Of a stretch of DNA of 34,607 nucleotides, positions 8,932-17,993 are shown piece by piece; positions within the stretch are counted from its first letter, which is position 1; each line of letters starts with the position of its first letter. The notes below the pieces were generated by a model, which searched no databases, was not told the DNA's origin, and worked only from the letters and a program-made list of their open reading frames with translations. Origin of the DNA: Desulfobacula sp. (GTDB lineage Bacteria > Desulfobacterota > Desulfobacteria > Desulfobacterales > Desulfobacteraceae); the NCBI GenBank assembly GCA_012031875.1, contig JAAUSZ010000019.1:1-34607 (forward strand), given 5' to 3'. The translations under genes and the position numbers were made by a program.

Positions 8932-9930
8932 ATGAATCTAGAACACCTGCCCCGATTTCCTCTGGCTGAATTCCCGACACCGGTCCATTTTTTAAAATCG
9001 TTTTCAGCAGAGGGCAAGGGGCCTGCCGTATTGATGAAAAGGGATGACCTGACCTCCCTGGGCCTAGGTGGGAATAAAACCCGCAAACTGGAATTTCTCA
9101 TCGGCGAAGCCTTGAATCAGGGCTGTGATACCCTGGTGACGGCTGGAGGAGTCCAATCCAACCATTGCCGGCTCACGGCCGCGGCCGCAAGAAAGGCGGG
9201 TCTGGCCTGTCATTTGGTCCTCAATGGCGACCCGCCTGAAGCTCCCAATGGGAATCTTTTGCTGGACCGGATTTTCGGGGCAAAAATTCATTTCTGCCTG
9301 AGACAGAACCGGGATAAAACCCTTGACCGTGTGGCCGAAGACCTGTCCCAAAAAGGGCAACGGCCCTATGTGATCCCCGTGGGCGGTTCCAACAGCATTG
9401 GTGCGGTGGGCTATGTCCATGCCATGTTGGAACTTAAGAACCAGATGGACCAGATGGAGATCAGGCCTGATGCCGTTGTTTTTGCGACAAGCTCCGGCGG
9501 CACCCAGGCCGGTCTGGCGCTGGGGGCGAAAATCACCGGGTTCAAGGGACAAATTCTCGGCATCAGCATTGATCAGACCAAAACAGGGAATGCCCCCTTC
9601 CTCCCCATTCTTACAAAGATTGCCAATGATACCTCCCTTAGAATAGAAGCGGGGATTCAAATGGATGAAAGCGATTTTTCCCTGAATTGCGATTATCTGG
9701 GGGCCGGGTATGCCCTGCCCGGAGACCTGGAATTGAATGCCATCAGAGACCTTGCGCTCAATGAGGGGATTCTGCTGGGACCGGTTTATACGGCAAGGGC
9801 CATGGGCGGGATGATGGATCTGATCCGAAAAGGGGTGTTTACAAAGGATCAGACCCTGCTGTTCTGGCATACCGGCGGCACCCCTGAACTCTTTGCCTGG
9901 GCCGATCAGTGTTGCCGGACATTTGAATAA
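8932..9930 (+). CDS. D-cysteine desulfhydrase / ACC-deaminase family PLP enzyme
   Basis: Fold-type II PLP enzyme. The Schiff-base lysine is in GGNKTRKLEFL (K49), the substrate-contact SNH in GGVQSNHCRLTAA, the phosphate-binding loop ATSSGGTQAGL, and the end reads FWHTGGTPELF. This pattern fits D-cysteine desulfhydrase (D-cysteine to pyruvate, sulfide and ammonia) better than ACC deaminase, but the family is functionally mixed. Its 332 residues are normal. Position directly after the transporter ATPase mirrors the E. coli tcyJ-dcyD-tcyL-tcyN locus and supports a sulfur amino-acid role. The N-terminal Met is at 8932, with AAAGGA before it. Confidence 0.85.
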   Translation: MNLEHLPRFPLAEFPTPVHFLKSFSAEGKGPAVLMKRDDLTSLGLGGNKTRKLEFLIGEALNQGCDTLVTAGGVQSNHCRLTAAAARKAGLACHLVLNGDPPEAPNGNLLLDRIFGAKIHFCLRQNRDKTLDRVAEDLSQKGQRPYVIPVGGSNSIGAVGYVHAMLELKNQMDQMEIRPDAVVFATSSGGTQAGLALGAKITGFKGQILGISIDQTKTGNAPFLPILTKIANDTSLRIEAGIQMDESDFSLNCDYLGAGYALPGDLELNAIRDLALNEGILLGPVYTARAMGGMMDLIRKGVFTKDQTLLFWHTGGTPELFAWADQCCRTFE

Positions 9931-9951
9931 TGGTTAAAGCCGGAAAAGGCA

Positions 9952-9981
9952 TTGAGGTATTCTTTTCGTCGTGATATCAAA
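9952..9981 (+). repeat. Dispersed 30-nt repeat, copy A
   Basis: This segment starts TTGAGGTATT and ends CGTGATATCAAA. It differs from the copies at 26001-26030 and 27935-27964 at only three positions. All three lie on the plus strand just behind operon ends. Outside the 30 bases copy A is unlike the others. Function unknown. Confidence 0.6.
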
Positions 9982-10032
9982 GGGTATCAAAATGAATGAT
10001 ATTCAGACCCTTAAAGTAATCGGGATATCCTT

Positions 10033-11944
10033 ATGAACCATCCGGAAGAAATCGAAAAATCAACCCTTCCCCTGAATCTTCACCAGATCTGCCTGGATGA
10101 AGCCTCGGTCGCGGTCTATCGCATCGGACCGGACGGCCGGTTTTTGGAAACCAATAAGGCCGCGTCCCGGCAGACCGGTTATACCCGGGAAGAACTATCC
10201 TCCATGTCGGTTTTTGACATTGACCACGAGGCTTCCCCGGAGCGGTTTGAAGCAATCGGAAGGATGGTCCGGGAGAAGAGGGCATTAACCTTTACATCCA
10301 GATTCATAAAAAAGACGGGACGATTTTCCGGCTGAAATCACAACCAGCCTGGTGGCATTCCAAGGCAGCGAATTCGCGGTCAGCTTTGTCCAGGACATTT
10401 CAGACCGGGAGAAACTCCAGGGGGAACTGAGGCTTACCCAGTTCTGCTTTGACAATGCCTCCCTGGCGATTTACCGGATCCGTCCTCGGACGGGAAAATC
10501 GTCAATGCCAACAAAAAGGCTTCGGAGCAGACCGGGTATACCCGGGAAGAATTATGCACCATGGCTGTCCCGGACCTAGACCCGACCTTCTCCCTGGAGG
10601 AACGGGATGAATATCAGAACCGGCTCAACACGGAAGGCCCCTACACCGTTGAATCGGTTCACCGGCATAAGGACGGCAGGATCTTCCCCGTAGAAATCCT
10701 GGTGGACCATATCGAATTTGAAAAGAATGAGTATCATCTCACCTTTGTGACGGATATTACCGCGCGCAAAAAGGCGGAAAAAGACCGGGCCGGGATCAAA
10801 ACCCGGCAGATCCATGCCCGGAAAATGGAAGCCCTGGGCACCCTTGCTGGAGGCATTGCCCATGATTTCAACAATGTGCTTTCCGGGATTCTGGGATACA
10901 CGGCCCTGGCACAGCGGGCCTCCAGTGAAGATCCCAATGTTTCACGGTATATCCACCAGATCCTGACGGCCGGGATGCGGGCCAAGGACCTGGTCGGGCA
11001 GATCCTTGCCTTCAGCCACCAGGCGATGGTCCGGAAAGTGCCGGTGGATATCGGCGCCATTGTGGAAGAGGTGATCAAATTGCTGAAGGTCACCCTTCCT
11101 TCCGCCATAGAAATCCGGCATGATATTCCACTGAATCCCGGAACGGTTCTGGCCGACGGGACCCAGATTCACCAATTGGTCATGAATCTTTGCACCAATG
11201 CCTGTCATGCCATGAAAGACAAAGGCGGTGTGTTAAGGCTGAACCTTGTGCCCGTTACCCTGACCGAACCGGAGTCAACAGTGGACGGGAGGCTGGAGCC
11301 GGGCCGTTACCTTGAGTTGATGGTGTCGGACTCGGGCCATGGAATGGATGAGGAGACCCTTTTGCAAATTTTTGATCCCTATTTCACCACCAAGGATATG
11401 GGGGAAGGAACAGGGCTCGGGCTTTCGGCCGTCCATGGGATTGTCAAAAGCCTGGGCGGGGGGATCAAGGTCCGCAGCAAACCCCATGCCGGAACGGAAT
11501 TTTGCATCCTGTTTCCCGCGACGGACCGGGAAGCGGAACCGGAGGCCCGGGAACAGGATGCCCTGCCCGGGGGCAATGAACACATCCTTTTTGTGGATGA
11601 TGAAAAGGTCCTGACCGAATTCGGCAAGGAACTGCTGGAAGATCTGGGGTATGCGGTTGAAACCCGGTCAAACGGGGAGGAGGCCCTTGAGGCGGTGCGG
11701 ACGTGCCCCGGCAAATATGCGCTTTTGATCACCGATATGGTCATGCCCGGAATGGCCGGGGACAAACTCGCGGATGCGATAAAAAAGATTCAGCGGATAT
11801 CCGGATCATCCTTGCACCGGGTTCAGCACGCCGTTGCCCGCGGACCACCTTGAACGCGTGGGAATCCAGAGGGTTCTCATGAAGCCCGTGACCGTTCAGG
11901 GCCTGGCCGGTATGGTCCGGGAAGTGTTGGATGCCCGGCCGTGA
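10033..11944 (+). CDS. PAS-PAS-histidine kinase with C-terminal receiver domain
   Basis: Soluble hybrid sensor kinase. Two PAS domains come first (YRIGPDGRFLETNKAASRQTGYTREEL core, then the similar SDGKIVNANKKASEQTGYTREEL; only the TGYTREEL parts are needed to see the repeat). Then come a HisKA box with the phosphorylated His in GIAHDFNNVLSGILGY, the ATPase N, G1 and G2 boxes (LCTNACHAM, DSGHGMDEE, GTGLGLS) and a receiver (ILFVDDEK, LLITDMVMPGMAG). Five single-base losses break it, at about 10280-10282, 10324-10327, 10484-10487, 11791-11795 and 11810-11813. With them restored one reading frame runs to the stop at 11942-11944. Five in one gene is the densest cluster in the window, so real decay cannot be excluded. 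No membrane segment, so the signal is cytoplasmic. Confidence 0.82.
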
Positions 11945-11971
11945 CAAGGCTTTATCGCTGATATTTCATAC

Positions 11972-12037
11972 GCCATAGGTTCCAGCCTTACCGCGGTCCG
12001 GTTCATCTCGGCCCGGAAAAAGGCCGGGAGTTCATTC
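11972..12037 (-). pseudogene. Fragment of a CpxA-like histidine kinase gene
   Basis: These 66 bases match 19252-19317, inside the kinase gene further on, at 61 positions without a gap. The minus-strand translation still reads NELPAFFRAEMNRTAVRLE, against NELLAFSRAEMNRTSVRLE in the intact kinase. Similarity stops sharply at both ends, so it is a relic of a duplicated or paralogous kinase. The rest of the 11945-12205 gap holds an AT-rich promoter region for the next gene and nothing else I can recognise. Confidence 0.7.
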
Positions 12038-12131
12038 TGTGCCGCAGCCCCGCCCTGGCCCTGCCTCTGATTGGCCCACCTGAGCAATTCGTTCTTTAAA
12101 TTTAAATAATTCAATTCCGCATACATTTATG

Positions 12132-12160
12132 TTGATAAAATTTAGAAATAAGCATATCAA
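12132..12160 (+). promoter_or_regulatory. Candidate sigma-70 promoter of the Cache-like gene
   Basis: TTGATA (12132-12137), a 17-base spacer and TATCAA (12155-12160) sit in a markedly AT-rich stretch 45 bases before the ATG at 12206. AGGA (about 7 bases before the ATG) is the likely ribosome site. No experimental support. Confidence 0.4.
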
Positions 12161-12205
12161 AATTGTAAATAAAATCATTTAACCTGAATTAGCGGCAGGA
12201 ATTTT

Positions 12206-14323
12206 ATGGAAGCTGATCCCATTCTTCAAGACAAAGACCGTTTTTTAGCTTTTATTCCCCAGATCAATGAATATGTCCAGACCTTCCGGATGATCAACCG
12301 CCTGTGGAAAGGCGCCATCACAGCCGGCATGATTGAAACCGGACGGATGCCCGAGGCCCGGCTTTTTACTCCCCTGATCCGGGATATGAGCGCCACCATA
12401 TCCAAGTATGAAATCATCCAGCAGGAACTGGTGGACACCATCCTGGCCGAGCTGGTCAATAAGGTTGTTTTTGAAATCTCGGATGCAGCTAAGTTTGCGA
12501 TCAATATTCTCAAGCGCAACCTGTTTGAGCGCACGGCAGATGTCGGCTATCTGGCCACGGATGGGGAAATCATCGGGTTTTTAAGACAGGCCCAATGCCT
12601 CGAAGGCCCGGCAGCTCTGAAGCATAAGGCAGGAGCCGTTCGGGAACGGCTGGGCGAATACCGGCATGAATACACGGTATACCATGAGATCATCATCCTG
12701 GATACAGAGGGGCGGGTCCTGGCAAACCTGGACCCGGACAATCGGATTTCGGCATCTGCCGGCAACCTGTTCGCCAAAACCATGGCCCTTGACCTTTGCA
12801 ATTTTCCCGGGCAGGACAGGTTTTTGGAAACTTTTGGGCCGTCGAACCTGATCCCGGGCCGCAGCAATGCACTTATCTATTCCCAAAAGATCGAAGATCC
12901 GGAAAGCAGCGCCGCCCTGGGAGCCCTCTGCCTGTGCTTTGATTTTGAAGAAGAAATGGCGGGCATCTTCCGGGATTTGTCCCAGGGCAATCCGGACATC
13001 ATTGCGGCTATCCTGGATGCCGGCGGCCGGGTGATCAGCACCAGTGCGCCGGATCAACTTCCCCTGTCTGCGAAAATTCCAGTGGCTATGGACCGGGATT
13101 TTGGATTTGTAACCCTGCAAGGCCGGGACTATCTGGTCAGTATTCGCCCCACGGACGGATACCAGGGGTTTTACGGATTGAGCTGGTATGGGCTGGCCAT
13201 GATTGAAATGGGGCAGGCCTTTGCCTTTGATTTTGACCGGCCCCGGTTTGAAACCGATATCACCCGCCAGATCCGGAACTTTTCCCGCGAATTGTCCCTG
13301 ATCAAGAAAAAATCAGACGGGGTTCTGGCGGATATGAGGATCGACGGGATCAACGGGGTGGTCCAGGCCACAAAATACCGGAACAAGACCTTTGTGGAAA
13401 TCATGAATTATATCAGTGCCATAGCTTCTGAAATCGACACTCTCTTTACCTCGGCCATGGGGGACTTGCAGCAGATCGTGGCGGCCTCCCTGTTTAATGA
13501 TTTGCAGTTCCGCGGATTTCAGGGCAATACCATCGCGGACCGGAACCTTTACGAACGGGCCAATGATGTTTGCTGGTGGGCCCTGACCCCCCTGTTCAGG
13601 ACCGGCCTGGCAAGACAGGGGGACCTGGGGCTTGAAAAAGAGGAACAGGCGGCCATCACCGCGACCCTCCAATACATCAACGATCTTTACACCCCCTACC
13701 TGAGACTGTTTCTGACCGATACCCAGGGAAGGGTCATAGCGGCCTCGAGTCCTCCCGCTGGTCTGGAAGAGATTCCGGCCCAAAAGGGGCTTTCCCGGAA
13801 CCGGGAGATTTTAGGGACGAAAATGGATGACTCCTGGCTGAAACCCATTCTAAGGCTCGCCTCAAGCAAGGATTACGGTGTTTCGCCATTTGCCCCCAGC
13901 CTGTTCTATGGGGACCGCCCCACCTATGTTTACGGCACTGCGATACGGGATATGTCCGATCCCTCCCGGATTGTCGGGACCATCCAGGTTGTCTTTGATG
14001 CAGAGCCCCAGTTCAAGGCCATGCTGACGGATATCTTGCCAAAGGACAGAAACCAGAACAGGGTTGAAGGTAGCTTTGGTGTTTTTGCCGACCGCAGGAA
14101 AACGGTCATTTCCAGCACGCTCCCGGACTTTTCGCCCGGAAGCCGTATCCCTTTGCCGGACCATTTTTTTGACCGGCCCAATGGAGAACGGGGGGCCGGG
14201 ATCGTATCCCTGGGGTCCCGCTCATATGCTCTGGGGTTCCAGGTGTCGGAAGGATACAGGGAATACAAACGCATGGACGGTTATGTCAATGACATTATCT
14301 GCATGGTGTTCATCCCTGTCTGA
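12206..14323 (+). CDS. Soluble protein with two Cache-like sensor halves
   Basis: 705 residues with no signal peptide or membrane segment. It has two similar halves: around 110-210 NLFERTADVGYLATDG followed by IIILDTEGRVLANLDPD, and around 450-560 NLYERANDVCWWAL followed by LFLTDTQGRVIAASSP. The pair ERxxDV ... DTxGRV is the pattern of Cache-type ligand domains seen in chemoreceptors and sensor kinases, which normally face outward. A helical stretch at about 360-440 joins the halves. The end (GYVNDIICMVFIPV) resembles the segment that precedes a CheW domain in some related chemotaxis proteins, but no CheW follows. It lies between two sensor kinases. Its partner and ligand are unknown, and the Cache call rests on pattern similarity only. 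Confidence 0.6.
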   Translation: MEADPILQDKDRFLAFIPQINEYVQTFRMINRLWKGAITAGMIETGRMPEARLFTPLIRDMSATISKYEIIQQELVDTILAELVNKVVFEISDAAKFAINILKRNLFERTADVGYLATDGEIIGFLRQAQCLEGPAALKHKAGAVRERLGEYRHEYTVYHEIIILDTEGRVLANLDPDNRISASAGNLFAKTMALDLCNFPGQDRFLETFGPSNLIPGRSNALIYSQKIEDPESSAALGALCLCFDFEEEMAGIFRDLSQGNPDIIAAILDAGGRVISTSAPDQLPLSAKIPVAMDRDFGFVTLQGRDYLVSIRPTDGYQGFYGLSWYGLAMIEMGQAFAFDFDRPRFETDITRQIRNFSRELSLIKKKSDGVLADMRIDGINGVVQATKYRNKTFVEIMNYISAIASEIDTLFTSAMGDLQQIVAASLFNDLQFRGFQGNTIADRNLYERANDVCWWALTPLFRTGLARQGDLGLEKEEQAAITATLQYINDLYTPYLRLFLTDTQGRVIAASSPPAGLEEIPAQKGLSRNREILGTKMDDSWLKPILRLASSKDYGVSPFAPSLFYGDRPTYVYGTAIRDMSDPSRIVGTIQVVFDAEPQFKAMLTDILPKDRNQNRVEGSFGVFADRRKTVISSTLPDFSPGSRIPLPDHFFDRPNGERGAGIVSLGSRSYALGFQVSEGYREYKRMDGYVNDIICMVFIPV

Positions 14324-14352
14324 ATTTTGCCCCGATGTCAGCAGCACAGCTA

Positions 14353-14370
14353 TGCAGGCAAAAGCCTGCA
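14353..14370. terminator. Hairpin between convergent genes, possible terminator
   Basis: TGCAGGC (14353-14359) and GCCTGCA (14364-14370) form a 7-bp stem with an AAAA loop, between the convergent Cache-like and hybrid-kinase genes. Only a weak T stretch (TCTTTT) follows on the plus strand, and none on the minus strand. Confidence 0.35.
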
Positions 14371-14375
14371 ATCCG

Positions 14376-16945
14376 TTATCTTTTAAAGGGCGGCGGGGGC
14401 AGGGGGGGGTAAGAGTTTATCCCATCGGTTTCATTTTTTTGGGAAAGAACGGAACCCATTTTTAAAGCAAGCTCCTTGATGGAAAAAGGTTTCTGAATAA
14501 AATTAATCCCTTCCTTTAAGATGCCCCTTTCAGCGATCACGTTTTCCGTGTAACCCGACATGAACAGCGCCCTCATTGCAGGTCTGGAGGGTCTAAGGGC
14601 TTCATAAAGTTCCTTTCCGTTCATCCCCGGCATTACGACATCGGTCAGCATCAGATGGATTATTCCTTGGTGTTGTTTTTCAATCTCTCGGGCTTCTGCC
14701 GGAGACCCTGAGGGCAAGACGGAATAACCCAGTCGGGTTAATGCCGTGCATACGACCATGCGTATTTTTCTTTCATCTTCCACCACCAGGATGGTCTCCC
14801 CTCCGGCCGGTGCAGGTTCGGCCTCAACTCTCTTTTTCCCGGTTGTCTCGCCCATCCGGGATACCGGGAAATAGATTTTAAAAATGGTTCCATGGCTCGG
14901 CTCACTATAGACCCATATGGTTCCCTGGTGCTGCCTAACTATTCCGTATACGGTGGACAAGCCCAGACCCGTACCTTTGCCCGGGCCCTTTGTTGTGAAA
15001 AAGGGTTCGAAGATCATCTGCCTGGTCTTTTCATCCATACCCTTGCCTGTATCGGCTACTGACAGCATCAGATAGTTTCCCGGCTTGACATCCAGTTTTT
15101 TTGCAGCATGATCCTCGTCAAGGGTCACCCTCATGGTTTCTAAGGTCAGGGTCCCTCCGTCCGGCATGGCGTCACGGGCATTAACCGACAGGTTGAGAAG
15201 GATCTGTTCCATCATCCCGGAATCTGCATCAATTTGGGGGATGCCGTCTTCCAGCATCATTTTAATAGTGATATCTTCTCCGATCAGGCGCTGGATCATT
15301 TTACCGAAATCCTTAATAACGGTATTGAGGCTAAGACTGCTCATTTCAAGAACCTGTTTGCGGGCAAAGGCGAGAAGCTGCCGGGTCAACCCCTTGGCAC
15401 GTTCTGCAGCCTGTAGTATCTCTTCCAGGTTTTGGTGCATATCGCTATCTTTGGGAGAGTCTTCAAGGCCGAAATTTGAATACCCGATGATGACGGCCAG
15501 CATATTGTTGAAATCATGGGCAACGCCGCCCGCCAAGCGACCCACTGATTCCAGTTTCTGGGATTGCTGAAGTTGTGCCTCCAAAGAGCGCTTTTCCTGT
15601 TCAACCCTCTGTTTTTCCGCCGTGATGTCCCGGGCAATGCTGGAAACCCCGACAATTCGCTCGTCGGCATCCCGGATTGGGGAGACCTGCAGGGAAACAT
15701 TTAATAAACTTCCATTTTTAGTTACCCAGGTTGTTTCGATCCGGCCTCCAGGCTGACCCGCTTTTATCTTTTCCAGCACACGCGGCATTTCATCCGGTTG
15801 ATCCTGTGGTGTGAGAAAAGAGATATGCTTTCCCAGGACCTCGTTCTCTTCATACCCGTATACTTGTTTTGCGCCCCGGTTCCAGCTCACAATGATGCCA
15901 TCCAGGTTTTTACCGATGATGGCATCATCCGAAGACTCGACGATACGGGCTATTCTTTGTAAAGCCTGTTCAGACGCCTGCCGCGCTTCTTGGACACGGG
16001 CGTTGGAAATTGCCGCTGAACACACCTCGGTCAAAGGCAGGGCCAGGGCCAGGTAGCGTTCTTTATATTCCGCAAAGGCCAAATCATCAATTTCCAGGAT
16101 GCCCAGGCAGCCTCCCTTATACTCCAGGGGGATCACAAATCCCTGGCCTGACCTTGTCCAGGCAAATTTTTCTCCAGGCTTGAGGGCAGGGTATTCCAGC
16201 CCATGACCGGCCGGGGTATAGACTATGCGGCCAGGCGCGAAAAGCAGGCTGAACAAATCCTTAATATGGTCAATGGCATCCTTTTCACTGTTTGAAACCA
16301 GGAGAATATTCATTAAATCAATGACCATCAGGTGATCGGCAAAAAAGTGATCCGGAGGAGGGAGGAATTTCCGGTTCTGCTGCAGCTTCACCACCAAGTG
16401 TTCCAGGGAAAGCCGGAGCATATCCAGCCCCACCGGAATGGATTGGACCGGCAGGTTGAGATACTCGCCCATGGCTGATAATTCGGCAAGGCAGTCTTTG
16501 TAGACACCGGTATCAAGCAGGATCAGTTTTTTTGTCGTTTCCCGGAAAAATTGCCTGGCCGTTTCCTGATCAAATCCCCAGTCTGTCACGTATTGCCGCC
16601 AATCCGACAGCCAACCGGGAGTTGTCAGGTAGGCGCCCTCTGCGATGAGGCTGTCCACCAAGGCTGCCGGTGCCACGAGATGGAAACAGAGCCGGGTTTC
16701 CGGAATAATGACATGGGCCTGATTTTCGTCGCCGGAATTCTGATGTTCCAGACAACCGCCGCCAATGATTGCATCGAATCCCCTGGGCTGCCCTGAAATA
16801 AGGGAAGCCGGGGTTCCCTGCCCTTCCTGGAAATTCTGCCGGCAAAAAAGGCATGGGTTTCCACCTGAAGTTCGGATAGTTCCATGGAACCGGCTACCAC
16901 AGCCTCTATTTCCCGGTAGAAGTAAGGGCAACACCAGACCCGCAT
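14376..16945 (-). CDS. DUF1638-like domain fused to a GAF-PAS-histidine kinase-receiver protein
   Basis: Hybrid sensor kinase of about 856 residues, third gene of the corrinoid operon. Residues 1-200 resemble DUF1638 proteins, which often accompany corrinoid methyltransferases: [30 protein letters not shown] and [20 protein letters not shown]-like region (about 210-310), a PAS domain (about 325-440; [31 protein letters not shown]), HisKA ([17 protein letters not shown]), ATPase boxes ([26 protein letters not shown]) and a receiver ([22 protein letters not shown]) follow. One base is missing at about 16838-16849, probably in the A6 run, and hides the first 35 codons in another frame. I chose ATG 16945, overlapping the end of the methyltransferase gene. 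The last residues (PPLPPPP) lie in a low-complexity tail. It may sense corrinoid or methyl status (inference). Confidence 0.78.
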
Positions 16946-16946
16946 G

Positions 16947-17993
16947 TTATGCCCCATCGGAATTCACCCAATCCAGAGGATATTGTCCCCATCGGCGCAC
17001 GGTTTCCGCAATCGTCAGAAGGATGTCTTCATCCACGGGAAAGGGGATCTCGCCATGATTGTCCGACAGCACAAACCCTCCTCCCGGACCGGCCTGGGCA
17101 ATGGCCTTTTTGACCTTGGCTTCGATTTCCCCGGTGCTCCAATGCCTCATTTCAAGTGCATTCAGGTTTCCGACCAAAGCCAGTCTTCCTTTGCAGAGGC
17201 CCTTTAATGCACTCAGGTCTTCCTCGGCACTGGCGCTCATTGCGTTGAAGCCGGCCTTGGCGATTTCGTCCACAACCGGCAAGCCTCTCCCGGAAGCCAG
17301 GTGAATCATCACAGATCCTTTTATCCGGGAAATAACATCTACAGCCGTGGGCAATCCATACTGCAAAATAAAATCCCGGGACATGATCGTGGGCGAAAAG
17401 GCCGGGTCGGAATACATGACGGCTGCGGCCCCGGCCTGAAGTTGGGCATTGGCCCAGGCTGCACAGTATTTGGTATTGATCCGGAGAAGACGTTCCAGCA
17501 GGTCCGGACGTTCATATATCAGATCCAGATAAGCCCCGAATCCCATCTGCATGATGGGAAGGGAGAAGGGCGAGACAATCACTCCGGCGATGGGCATGTC
17601 ATCCCCTACAATTGCTTTAAGCCCGGCCGTCGCTTCCAGAATTCCCTGCAGGGCCGGGTTCCCTTTTACCTCAGGCGGTTTAAGGGAAAGGATATCCTCG
17701 GGTCGCTTAATAATGGGCGCCCCGGCATTGGGCGGCCCCTGGTCGAAATAGACGGCCTCTCCGCCCCAGGCTAGGATTTCCAGGGCGGCAAAGGGATAGC
17801 AGCAGAGCATGTCATTGCCGAATTTTTTGTGGAGCCATACCTGGCCTGCCACCACATTTTGAGGCCTGGAAAAATATTCTTTGATGGTGATCCCCATTTC
17901 CCTTGCCGGGTGCATGGTGGCCGGGAGTACATAGGGAACCCTGTCCGGCTCCCTGTGGGAAAGGGTTTCCTGCAATCTTTGGCTGGAAGTCAT
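16947..17993 (-). CDS. UroD-family corrinoid methyltransferase (MtaA/CmuA-like)
   Basis: TIM-barrel protein of the uroporphyrinogen decarboxylase / MtaA-CmuA superfamily, about 348 residues. Members beside corrinoid proteins move methyl groups between the corrinoid and an acceptor such as coenzyme M or tetrahydrofolate. Family features seen: SQRLQETLSHREPDRVPYV at the start, VSPFSLPIMQMGF, IYERPDLLERLL and the end region GGGFVLSDNHGEIP. The usual zinc-binding H-x-C reads H233-L-A235 here, and the later Cys position reads His (SDNH), so the metal site is altered. ATG 17993 overlaps the corrinoid-protein stop as ATGA and is preferred over ATG 17999. The methyl donor and acceptor are unknown. 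Confidence 0.8.
   Translation of the reverse strand: MTSSQRLQETLSHREPDRVPYVLPATMHPAREMGITIKEYFSRPQNVVAGQVWLHKKFGNDMLCCYPFAALEILAWGGEAVYFDQGPPNAGAPIIKRPEDILSLKPPEVKGNPALQGILEATAGLKAIVGDDMPIAGVIVSPFSLPIMQMGFGAYLDLIYERPDLLERLLRINTKYCAAWANAQLQAGAAAVMYSDPAFSPTIMSRDFILQYGLPTAVDVISRIKGSVMIHLASGRGLPVVDEIAKAGFNAMSASAEEDLSALKGLCKGRLALVGNLNALEMRHWSTGEIEAKVKKAIAQAGPGGGFVLSDNHGEIPFPVDEDILLTIAETVRRWGQYPLDWVNSDGA

Noticed and set aside
14376-14420. Proline-rich tail of the hybrid kinase as a functional motif
   Set aside because: The C/G runs there look like low-complexity DNA after the receiver domain; similar receivers end before it.
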